Positions 10,881 through 22,800 of a DNA stretch of 64,000 nt are shown here, in pieces (the stretch's first letter is position 1; each line of letters starts with the position of its first letter). This stretch comes from Aristolochia californica (taxonomy: Eukaryota > Streptophyta > Magnoliopsida > Piperales > Aristolochiaceae). Under the pieces are notes generated by a model. It made no database searches. It was not told the DNA's origin and worked only from the letters and a program-made list of their open reading frames with translations. The DNA is taken from positions 11,813,657 to 11,877,656 of the forward strand of contig JARWKL010000003.1 of assembly GCA_029961685.1 (NCBI GenBank), read 5' to 3'. A program made the translations under genes and the position numbers.

Positions 10881-13800
10881 ATTTGATTTTTGTTAGTACT
10901 GGTGGTAAAAGCAGCTCCTTTCATCTCTGTAAACTAGAAGGATTCTTGAGTTTCTGAGTTTCGTTATGGTCCTTGTGCTGACTCCATTCAACAACTCTAA
11001 TGTTCTTTTCTTCACATAAGCAGCCAATTTCATACTCACAACTTGCGAGAAGCATCCATGAATTGGCGGCAACCTCTGATCAGGTTTTTCTTATTTGAAT
11101 TGCAATTCAAATTCTTTCATGAAAGAAATCGACCATAGATCATTTATTTAATAAAAACCTAAGACCTGTACTTTCATGTGTGTGTAGAAAAGTTCCCAGA
11201 AACAGTTGGTGCACCATGTCTTCCCGAAACTTGCTGTTTACAATTCGGTTGACCCTTCTTTGGCACCATCTCTTATCATGGTATATTTTAGTTGCAGTTT
11301 CACCTCTTAGGAATTTTAAATTTTAGTAGATATTGGGAGCATAAATTCAATTTAGACTGACACTAGTCCTTCAACTTTTACAGCTACATCAACAATGTGA
11401 AGATAGGAGTGTCCTACGATATGTTTACTACTACTTAGCTAGGATCCTAGCAGATAGTGGTGGTCAAAGTGTTGGTGCTGGTGGTGGGATACCCACACCA
11501 AACTGGGATGCACTTGCTGACATTGATACTGTTGGTGGGGTGACAAGAGCAGATGTTGTTCCTCGTATAGTAGAGCGACTTACTTCAGAAGCTTCAAATG
11601 CTAGTATTGAAGGTACATGCTCCTGGATTTTATTATTCATCACGGTCAAGTGTTTTCATGTTTTCCAATTCTGTTGTTGCTTTTCAATTATTTGATTTGA
11701 GTATTTAAACAACATGTGGTGGTGTTTGACTTTTGTTTTTTTTACCTTCTCAAGTTCATGCGAGAAGATTGGCTGCTTTGAAGGCCCTTACTTTCGCTTC
11801 ATCAAGCAACTCTGAGATCTTAATTAAATTATATGAAATCGTATTTGGTATTCTTGACAAGGTTTGTGCCCTATCATATGCTTTCCTTTTGTCAAATATG
11901 TTTTCTACTTTTCCACAATAGTATGGATCAAGTTCAGAATATTTTTCCTCTCATCTTTGTTGCTCTTTATTTTTGAAATCCTTCTAGTGGAAAAAAAGCT
12001 TAATGGTTAGTTTCTTCCCTTATTTTATGTACCTTAGGTTGCTGACAATAAACAAAAACGTAAGAAGGGCGTTTTTGGTAAACCAGGTGGTGATAAAGAG
12101 GTGAGTCCATAAAACTTCATCTTGGATTTAGAGGTCTTTGATTTTTATACATTATATATGCAATTTAACTCATATGGACTTAACTTCTAAAGCATTCCTA
12201 GTCACTGTAGGTAAAAATTTGTTAACTATTGTGTTTGTCATAGTATCGATCAAAAGGAGGGAAATGAAGCTAGTATACATGTTACAAATATTTCTGTTCA
12301 CTGTATTTAGATCCAGTTATATACTGTACAAAACCATAAACAATTGTTTAGGAAGGTCTTGGATTCAGGAGTAATCTATTGGTTTAACTGATCTTGGACG
12401 TTGTTTTTACACATAATAGATTCTTGTCTGCTACTTCATAGAAATTCATCCTTATAATTCCTTATTTGATGTGTAACCATTGACTTTAAAACATGATCTG
12501 GACCTGGATGATTAAGTTGGGCATTGGCCTTTTATCTCTTTGAGTATCACTGATAAAAAAAGTAAATCTGGTAGCAAACCTGTATTTAATTAGGACCCCT
12601 TTTGGATGAGTTAATACCCACAAATAAGCTGTCTTTTTTACTCCTTTTCTGATCCAGTATTTGATTGCTTTGTGTCTCCATTATATCAATGAAACATGCA
12701 CCATTCAGGGAAAAAAAAAGGTTGTAGGATTCTTTTGCATATAATCTCTAAGTCAAGAAAGAAAAATAACTGAACAGCATTGCTTGAGAGGTTCTTTATT
12801 TGTTTTTAATCCTACTCCCTAATTGAATTTCCTTAAAAGAAAAAGTGATTGAATTTTATTAGAGAGAAAAGAGAGAGGGAGAGCCCCGATCAATAATGTT
12901 AAGAGGGGGAGGTCCCGTATTTTGCCAACTTGTCCATTACCAAATTCACCGATCTAGGAAAGTCGCTCTTCAAGAAAGAGATTAAGTTAACAATTCCCTT
13001 CAATACTTTCCCTCATTGTGTTTTATCAGCCAGTTGGTCTGGGCCCATCATCACATAGTTCTCCAAAAGATTTTATTTTATTGTCACAGTTAATCCATGC
13101 TCCAACTTTCACAATCATATTTCTGGTTATATTCCTAATCATGTTTTGAAAGAGATTCAGGCAGTTATTCTCTCTTTCTTTAATTTTGTTCCTGCATACT
13201 ACATTACTTGTTATTGTAATATTTGGCAGTCTATTATACGGAGCAATTTACAATATGCAGCACTAAGTGCTTTGCGAAGACTTCCATTAGATCCTGGTAA
13301 TCCAGCATTTCTTCATCGATCAGTTCAAGGGTAAGTGATATTTTGCTTTGTCCAAATAATGACTCCAAACAATTAGTCATTGAAATCTAATCTGCTTTAT
13401 CATTTTCTGGAAAGAAAAATAAACCTTATATGTTTCATGATTCAGTTAGTGACTTGCTATAGGGTTTTCTCTCATTCTATCTGCTGCAAACTGAAGAAGA
13501 TATCTGCTACTTAAATGGTTACAAATTGTTTTTGAAGAATTAAGATAACGGAAGCTATAAAAGTAATAATAACATAAACAAGGAGTACTTTTTTCGAACT
13601 ATTTGGAGTCATTAATGTGAACCATGTGACACATTTGTAGTCTAGTTTCTCTTCTACTGATCTTTGCCTCATTTTTTCTGAGCCTTCAACCTGCACTCCA
13701 TCAGGTCTTCTCAACTTTTGTAGCTTGTCTTCACAGCGGAGGAGCATACCATTTCAAGTTCCTTCTCATTTTTTCTTGGATTAGTTTTCCAATTTTGTAT

Positions 13801-16800
13801 TTCGAGTTTTGTATTTTTTATTATTTTATTTTTATGTATATACAACTTCTAACAGGAACATGGATCTCAATCACATTTTACTTCTGTTTTCTTTTTGACC
13901 CCTGAAAATTTCCCCATAAAACATGACCCTTTTATTATCTTTTAAAGAAGAAAATCATATTGTTGTTTTTAAAACTTTTTCTTAAGTTGAAGTGCTAATA
14001 TGCGATGCACGGGCACAAGGCACTTATCGTTATCTCCTATGTTCAAGCCTGCCAGCTTTGGTTGAAGAGTTTTCTTTTATATTCAGTCCTTTATAGAGAG
14101 AAAAATGTATGTTAAAATGAAAGAAGTTAACTAAATAGTTTTGCTACTCCTGCATTTGTGTTCATTATAGTAATCTGCTGTAAGTATGAGCTTTATGTCA
14201 TATCCGTTGGTCTTTCTTTCTAGCTTCAGTCTGTACCCAGATGAGAGTTATCTTTACTAGAAATTCTTGTGGTACATAAAATTTGAAATAGAATATGGCT
14301 TATTTCAAAAAATAAAAATATGGCTTCACCTATTAGTTTCTTGGTTCTATGACGATTTTTTTGCCATGCTATAAGACCTGTCATCACATATTGTACTTGA
14401 GTTAAAGATCTGGGAATGATTACATTCCATTATGTGTTCCTTGCATGACATTTTATGGTGGCTTTTGAGTAGCTCAACTTAATACTTATTTGTGGCTGCA
14501 GCATTTCCTTTGCTGACCCTGTAGCTGTGAGGCATGCATTGGCTATCCTTTCTGAATTAGCTACAAAAGATCCCTATTCTGCTGCGATGGCCTTAGGTTA
14601 GTTTGAAGGTTAAAAACCTTTCCACTTCAGTGGCTTCTATCTGCTCAAAAAATTGCTGACTAATGTTTATGAAGTCATATTATTCACTAGAAAAAAGATT
14701 TAATTACTCTCATCCCCTGAGAAATGATCAACTTACTGTCATCTCCCTGAGAATTGGTAAATTACTCTCACTCCTTGCTTTCAAAATTTCTTATCTTACA
14801 CCCATTTCTTCTTGTTTTCTATAAGAAAGGCTAAAATTGCTTTTAATTTTTAAAATTATTTAGAGTTTCCTGTGAAAGAAATTATTTATTTTTAAGGGGG
14901 CCACCATAGGCAGGCATGTTGCAGTGTAGTGGAAGGTGACTCTCTTCCCTTGCTCTCTTCTAGAGGGAAGAGGGATGGAGGCCTCTTCCCATTGCTAGGT
15001 GACAGGGGTGGAGGTGCCCAACCACCACTCTCCCCCTTCAGTGAAGCACAAGAGGTACAGGGTGCTACCCCCTTGTATACTTCACTGTTTCTGGGGGGAA
15101 GACAGGGGGCAGAGCCCCCGTCCTCATGTAGGGATGAGAAGAGGGAAGCTCCTTCTCCCCTCCTCTTCTCCTCTGGTGAAGGCCAGAAAGGCAAGGGCTC
15201 CCTTCCCCATTGGTCCCTTCCCCTGACAGGGGAGGAAAGAAGGGGTGTGGTGGGCCCTGCATGAAAATCAAATCAATTAAGTTTTAGAAATTAAGACCAA
15301 ATTTGTCGTTTTTTGCTTAAAAAAAGAAGTGGGGTGAGAGAAATTTAGGCATTCCTTGAGTGCTGAGAGTTTAACCCTTAAAAATATGTAAAATAGGGCA
15401 ATAAAATTTAAAGTACTGGGCTAAATTTGATGGTGGGTGAATCTAACTTAGCTGGACTACAGTCAATGTTTCCATGTTTCTTCAGTTTATGTCCCTCTCC
15501 CACCCACACCATGCATATTCCTTACCTTTGACTAATGCTTCTTTTTATTATCCTTCTCTTTTGCAGGAAAACACGTGCTTCCTGGAGGTATAGTTGTTTT
15601 ATATGAGCACAATTGGATTTTTTTTTAATCAAGTTCTTGCAGTATTAGTATCAGAAAACATGGTCTTTCTCAAGTTTGGTCATTTTTTATGTGTTTTTGG
15701 TTTGCAATATTGTGGTTGCACATGCTTTCAGACCTTGTCACTTACATGCAAGCTTGAATGTAGGACGGAGTCACTTTAGTTGCTTACGCTCATAGAGCTC
15801 TAGAAAAAAAGTGTTGAAACTTAGGATTCCATGATGTATAATCACAGTAGAAGAGGATTAATGGGTGAGAAGAAGAAGAAGAGTTGTGGAGAGAAGGTTT
15901 TAGGAGGAGAAGAGGAAGAGTGACGAATTGGAGAAAATAGGAGGAAGAGTAGAGTAATGGACTTAGTACAAACCCTCCCCCTTAAGCTCTATTTATAAAT
16001 GATAAAATTACTAATATTACAATTATACTCTTCACCCTAGTAAGAGTGAAGAAGAGACAAAAAACATAAACTAATTACATCAATGACACTCTAATTACAT
16101 CATATCTTCCAACAAAAAGGAACTAATCATACCAGGTTTTTCATTCTTGATTTATCGATTGATTCATTGAAAGAAAGAGGAGGTGCATTACTGGGATGTA
16201 CTCTCGAGTGATCAAATGGCTCTCTATGACACTTGATTGCTCTGTTCACTTCTGCATAGATTGTATTCGAGAGACCTTGCTTCGTGGCGGAGCATTAGCA
16301 ATGTCAGTCTGGTGAGGGCTGAGGGCTGGCTCTTTGGGGACAGGTTAAGGCAAGGCTTGCTGGGCTTGCTTCTTATGAGATTGAGAGGGAATCGAAAAGG
16401 AGCTCATAACCCGAGCGGGCGGGCTTTTGGGCACACGAGCATAGGGAAGTGGATGGAGCAATCAAATTAGAGTGCTAATGGAGGTCTTACGGAGCCTTTT
16501 GTGCTAGGTGCTCTCTCCATTAGTGCCACAGCTTTCGCATTAGACGCTCAGTCCGTAGCTTGTTTGGCTCTGACTTCTGCGATCAATTCGGTGTCGGAGA
16601 ATTAAAGAATTAGGCCTCCTAAGTCTGACTAGAAAAAGAAGCATCACAAAGACAAACAGAGATCTTACCAGAAGAGTTCCTCTTACTATTCCTACATGGG
16701 GAAACATTATAGATGGTCCTAATCTTGTTTCATAATTTATACATGTTTCATAATCTTGCTGTTGAAATACAGACACGGGTATTTTGGCCATTTGACATTG

Positions 16801-19800
16801 TCATATAGGGGTCATATTCTTCTAGCATTGTAGTTTACATTTCATCATTTCATATACTTGTAAATTTTATTCAAATCTGATGTGTAGAGAGAGTTATAGG
16901 GATTATTGTAATCAGGGGCATTTCTATCCTTTTATTTTTAATCACTTAAGTGATGTATTTAAGAGAATGAGTCTGAATTCCTGAGACTGATTAATGCAGC
17001 CTCCACCCTGCTGCTTCCTCTATTCTCTCTTCTCTCTTCAAAATCTCCTCTCTTCTCTCTTATTTTCTCTTAATACTGCATATTTATCATGGTAGCAGAA
17101 CTGTAATGTCCATTCTTTGGGGATTTTTCTTCAAGGCCTGAGTTCTATTCACAGATTTCTCAACCCTGGAGGAAGGAATCCACCCGATTTTGGTACTGGT
17201 AGAGTTCATCCTTTTTCTCTTTTCTACTGCCATAACCATCTGGTTGATGGCTATTGTTGCTGATTGAGCAGCTACTATGTCTAACTGTCTCTAGAGGACC
17301 TTTGCTGAAGCTTTTTTGGCTTCCTTACTATCTGATCAGCCATTACAAGGCATGCATCACTATTTGTATGCCTGCATCATCATTTGGCCTATGGTATTGT
17401 GTGTGTTGGTCGACTCAATTGAATAGAAATTGGTGAATTGCTGCGAGATTTGAAGTTAGTGTGCCCTAATTTGACATGTGGGGCCTACATGATCTTATTT
17501 TTGGAAATTTAGAAGTTGTTATCTTGAGTTAGTAACTTATTTGGGGACATCTTATGAAGATCATTTGAGGCATATTGCTAAGTTTAGATGGCTGATTCCA
17601 GCAGACAAGGTGCTGCCCTAAGATAGCTTGAGGGGTCTGACAGTAAGGATTCACGTTCCATGCAGATAACTTCCATTAAGTTAAATTGGATCAAACTAAG
17701 TGAACTGGTCTCCTTCAATTCTTATGTTCCTAAAAGCCAGACGGAAAGCAAAGTACATCACGGAGGATCTTCCTACCCTCAATACTGAAGACTGGAAGGT
17801 AAAAGAGAACCAAGACATGACTTGGTTGGTTAATAGCATGGAGCCCAAGTTCAATAATTAGATTTTAAGCTGTTGAACAGCCAAAGAGATGTGGAATACC
17901 TTGTCTTAAATTCTATCATAGAAGAGTAATCTTGTATATATGAACTTTATGGCTGTTATTTCAGTATGAAGAGGGGTGTCTGGTTAGTGACTGACTACAT
18001 CACTGAGGTGAGGGGCGTTCTACACAAAATAAGCACCTTTCATCCCTTCTCTACGAATGCTGAAGACGAGCAAGGAGAAGAATTAGATTCAGGTTGCTTG
18101 CTTTCTTGATGGTTTGGGGCCAGACTATGATACTATAAGGGCCCAATTACTAATCAATGATGACATAACTACATTGGAACAAGCATTTAACCAAGTAATA
18201 CGCGTAGAAGGTGTAGTGGCTAGCAAAAGTGAGAAACTTACACGGCTTCCTGATGCAACAACTCTCAACCTTCAGTCGCCTTATAATAAGGTTGAGAACC
18301 GAGTTTGTGGGAAATTATATGGTGGGGACGCTAGTATGCCCATTGGGCCCAATGGAGCCACCAATTATGGTTAAAATTAATTTTATTTTATCTTTCTTGA
18401 TTTTACTAGATTTGATCATATAATGATCTTATCTATTTTGAATTTTAAATTTCAATTTGAATTTTAGTTTATCTTTTCTGATTTTACTGGATTTGATCAA
18501 ATAGTGATTTTATCTATTTTGTATTTTAAATTTTAATTTTAGATATTTAAAGGCTGTAATAGGATGTTGAATTCAGCTTTGTTAAAGAATTTTTGAAATC
18601 TCATTTACTCGGGTTTTTCCTTCTCTCCCTCCTCTTTCTTCTTTTTTCCCCCTTTTTCTTTATTGTCTCCAAATCTCTTCACTGCAACAATCTGAAGCTT
18701 GTCCCGCTTCAGATTTGGTATCAGAGCCAAAGAATCCTTCGGCACACAACTTTTGTTCGGCAACGATTCTACCTCTTTCTGCTCCTCGTGTTGTCTTCTT
18801 CTTCCTTTGTTTTGGAGCAGCATTGCCTAACATTCTAGAAAGAATCACTGCCGTTCGAGCTAACAACTTCCACACCCCTCCCCCAATTTCCTCTCACCAC
18901 CAAATGAAGCAAAAAAAAAAAAAACAATCTTCATTATCCCATCACCATCACCATTGTCGAACAGATTCTCCATCGCTCAAACCTCCCCCACCATCATTGC
19001 CGAACATTTAGCGCTCTTCCACCGTCACTGTCGCCTTGCAATTGAACCTCTGTTGACCCCGTCCGCCGCCGTCGGCCTCTAGCGAATCACCGCTGCCATA
19101 GCTTGCCCGTCATCTGCCACCATTGTCTCGTCGCAAGCGCTGAGCCAAAGTCTCGACTGTGGCACTTTTTGATCCGTTTGAATCTGCCTTCGGCTGCTAA
19201 TTTCCCCCTGGTAGAGTCAAAGACAGACAAGCAATGGCTCGTTAATGCATTAAATTCGGCGCCTATCTAGATGATGGAGTCGGCGTCGCCAACTAATCCA
19301 GACTTCCTGTTTGGATTAGATAAGGGATACTTGCAATCCGCCGCCAAGTTGCAGGAGTCCATCGCCATCTCCGGCTGACAACATCATCATTGCCATCACT
19401 CCGTCCACCATCAACTCACCGAATGCCAAATAGAGCAGTTGATTTTTTGACCCTAACAACAGCCATCGTTGTCGCCGATTCCCCACCGAAATCGATCCAC
19501 CCCAATGCCGTGGCAGCCGGACCTTCTCGACCTCCCCTGTCGTTGTCGATTCCCGCCTTTCCATAGGAGTCGCCAGCCGAAGGGCATCTTTTGTTACCGA
19601 TCTCCGCCATGGCCGTCACCATCATTCGCCTCCTCTAATTAGCCTCGTGGAGCTGTCTCCTTCCATATCATCCTTCACTGTCGCCGTCACAATTCATCTT
19701 TTCCATCCGCAGAAGAGAAAGGGGGAAAATGTTCCCCCCTCCCCCCCCCCCTTTGATGGCTTTTGTGAACTCCCCCTTTGCAAATTTTGGATTGCATTCG

Positions 19801-22800
19801 AATAAACCTAGACCTTGTTTGTTGAGGTATTATCCACACCCTCATGCCGAAACTTGATGGAGTCGAGTTCTCCAACAACGGGAGAATATGCCCATTGGGT
19901 CCCAGTGGATCTCCCCCTCCCCCCTTGATGGCTTTTGTAAACTCCCCCTTTAAGCAAATTTTGGATTGCATTCAAATAAACCTAGACCTCGTTTGTTGAG
20001 GTATTATCCACACCCTCATGCCAAACTTGATGGAGTCGAGTTCTCCAACTGCGGGAGAATAGGTGGGGATGCCAGTATGCCCATTGGGTCCCAGTGGACC
20101 CACCAATTATGGTTAAAATTATTTTTATTTTATCTTTCCTGATCTTACTAGATTTGATCAAATAATGATCTTATCTATTTTGAAATTTAAATTTCAATTC
20201 AAATTTTAATTTATCTTTTCTGATTTTACTGGATTTGATCAGATAGTGATATTATCTATTTTGAATTAAAAATTTTAATTTTAGATATTTAAAGGTTGTA
20301 ACAGGATGTTGAATTTAGCTTTGCTAATGAATTTTGAAATCTTCCTGTGTCGGGTCTCTCCCTCTTTCTCTCCCCTTTCTTCTCTATTCTTCTACTTTTA
20401 AATTATTCTTCTCAATTCTCCTATTTCTCGTTCCCAATTACCGAAATCCGATACACCAATTAAAATCCTTGCTTTGTCATGTATTCGTCCCGCATCATTA
20501 TAGTAGAGGTCATGGATGAGATTCATCTACTTGTGGACATGGTCATAGTGACAGAGAGGATAGGAAATGTGTCCATTATAGGAGGACCAATCATTTCTCT
20601 AATTAATGTTGAGTGAAATTTGGAAAGCTAGCTTGGGTTTACACTACTATGATGGGTTTTGACTCATCTTCCTATCTAGGTACATAGGAAGAAATTCAGC
20701 CATTACTTCAGAGATTGGATTAGGTGACCATTGATGCTACTACCTTTACTACTATTGAGTGGGATACCTCTACATCAGCAAGTACCACGATGGCTAGTAC
20801 AGGTAAGCCAACACAGCATGTGTCTCTCTCCTTCCTGGATCATCGATTTAGGAGCCTCTACTCACATGTCGGGTATGGAGTCCTTATTTTAGTCCATTAT
20901 TCCTTATTTCAGTCCATTAGTCCTTCTTAGTCCTATTGTTAGGTTATTTTGGCAGATGACTCCACCTCTCCGATTCAGGGGGAGGGTACTATATAACCCA
21001 CTTCAAACATGTCACTGTATTCAATTTTACTTGTCTCTAATCTTCCTATTAATTTATTCTATGTTAGTTGCATAACTAAATCTCTCAATTGTTCCTACTT
21101 CTTGTCTGTTTAGAACTTGCATACGAAGAGGACAATTGGTCCAGAACATGAGACGGGTAGGTTTTATTTGCCAGATGATGTATCTACTATATTGACTATG
21201 GCACTAGCAGCAAGGAATCACCTCTCTTGTGACACCTGCAGCTGGGTTATCCATCACCAAAAGAACTCCATCAGTTCTTTCCATCCTTGCCTACTGATGT
21301 TTCATTCGATTGTGAGTCATTTCAACTGGAAAAACATCATAGATCTAGCTCTCTGGTTAGTTCTTGTCGTAGTTCTCGTCTTTTTGAGTTGATTCATTCT
21401 GATGCATGGGGTCTATGTAGAGTCCCCAACCCATTTGGTTTAAAGTACTTTGTGTTTTTCATAGATGACTTTAGACAGGTTACATGGTTGTATTTTCTAT
21501 GAAAAAATGAAGTCTTTGATGTATTTGTGATTTCTTTAATGAAACGACAAATTAGTTTGGTGCAGTTGTTAATATTTTCGTACTGATAATGGGCTTGAAG
21601 TTCTTAATCAACAGTTTGCATATTTTTATGCCTTACTTGGAATTACTCATGAAATCGTGAGTTTATTCTCCCCAACAAAACGGGGTTGTTGAGAACATTT
21701 GCTTGAAGTGAACCGTACATTATTGTTTCTTATGAATGTTCCCAAATCGTTTTATGGAGATACATTGATAACGTCGTGTTATTTGATTAACCATGTCTTC
21801 ATCTGTTTTACAAGACGAGTTCCTATGATCTTAAAATCCAAGTGTAAGTTATTTGATGTAACTCCTTGGATCTTTGGGTCCACATGTTTTGTCCATTTAT
21901 TCAGTGCTTTTGCTGATAAGTTGTCTCTTCGAGCTGTTAAGTATGAATTCGTGGGTTATTCACGTCATTAGAAGGGTACAAATGTTATGATCTAATTAAA
22001 AGAAAGACATGTTGCCTCTGATGTTACCATTTTTTAGAACACAATGTACTTTGTACCTTGTACAAAATCTAAGTTTTGATTTGAACCTTGTGTGGATAAA
22101 CCCATTCCTTTTGCTGTTATGGATGAATCATTAGCAGATACCTTTCCACCAGTTTAGGTTTTTAATCGACGGTCTCTTTGTCTGTTACCCCCACCAGTGC
22201 CTTATGACATTCCAGCACATGAGCTCGCCTCTCAAGACAAGCTATCCTCCTCTTTGCCTACAGGTCTGTTTCATTTGATTTGAAGATTCCTATTAACCTT
22301 CAGAAAGGTAAATGATCTTGTACCTCCCATCCTATTTCTCATTTTGTGTGTTTTGATTTCTTGTCCCCTTCATACAAGTCCTTTGCAATGTCCTTGTTTG
22401 TGTCTTCTATTCTTCGTTCAGTGCAAGATGTTATAACTTTGCCTGAGTGAAAACATAATATGGATGAGGAGATGGATTTTTTAGTAATAAGAGGTACATG
22501 GAGTTTGTGTGATCCACCTTCTAGGGCTCCTGTTGTGGAGTGTTGTTGAGTCTACACCATTAAATACAAGGCAGATGAAACTATTAAGAAATATAAGGCC
22601 AAACTAGTAGCCAAAAGTTATACGAAGGCATACGGGGTGGATGTATTTGAAGCATTTTCTTCGGTTGCTCACCTCACTTCTATTCGTATTTTGATCTCAT
22701 TGATAGTCAATCAAGGGTGGCCATTAATTCAATTGGATGTGAAGAATGTGTGTCTATATGATGAGTTGAAAGAGAAAATGTACATAGAGCAACCTCTAGG

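Larger units (their letters stand above)
18320..20497 (+). mobile_element. Nested non-autonomous LTR retrotransposon
   Basis: A 2178-bp element with a 5' LTR (18320-18711), a perfect primer site TGGTATCAGAGCC at 18716, about 1.35 kb of internal sequence, a purine-rich tract (about 20050-20060) and a 3' LTR (20061-20497), bracketed by the 5-bp duplication TTATA. The LTRs match over GGTGGGGACGCTAGTATGCCC, GATTTTACTGGATTTGATC, TATTTAAAGG and a CT-rich tail. The internal part is more GC-rich (many CCGCC and CCGTC words) and has no Gag or Pol motif, so the element would depend on proteins from another element. By size it is larger than a classical TRIM. Its insertion split gag of the host Copia. 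Confidence 0.85.

Noticed and set aside
10561..10886. Leucine-rich frames in TASH3 intron 1
   Set aside because: Intronic, T-rich and ending in the CT microsatellite.
14892..15271. Four overlapping open frames on both strands
   Set aside because: They arise from the GC-rich, stop-poor core of an insertion in intron 8. No family signature and no conservation expected.
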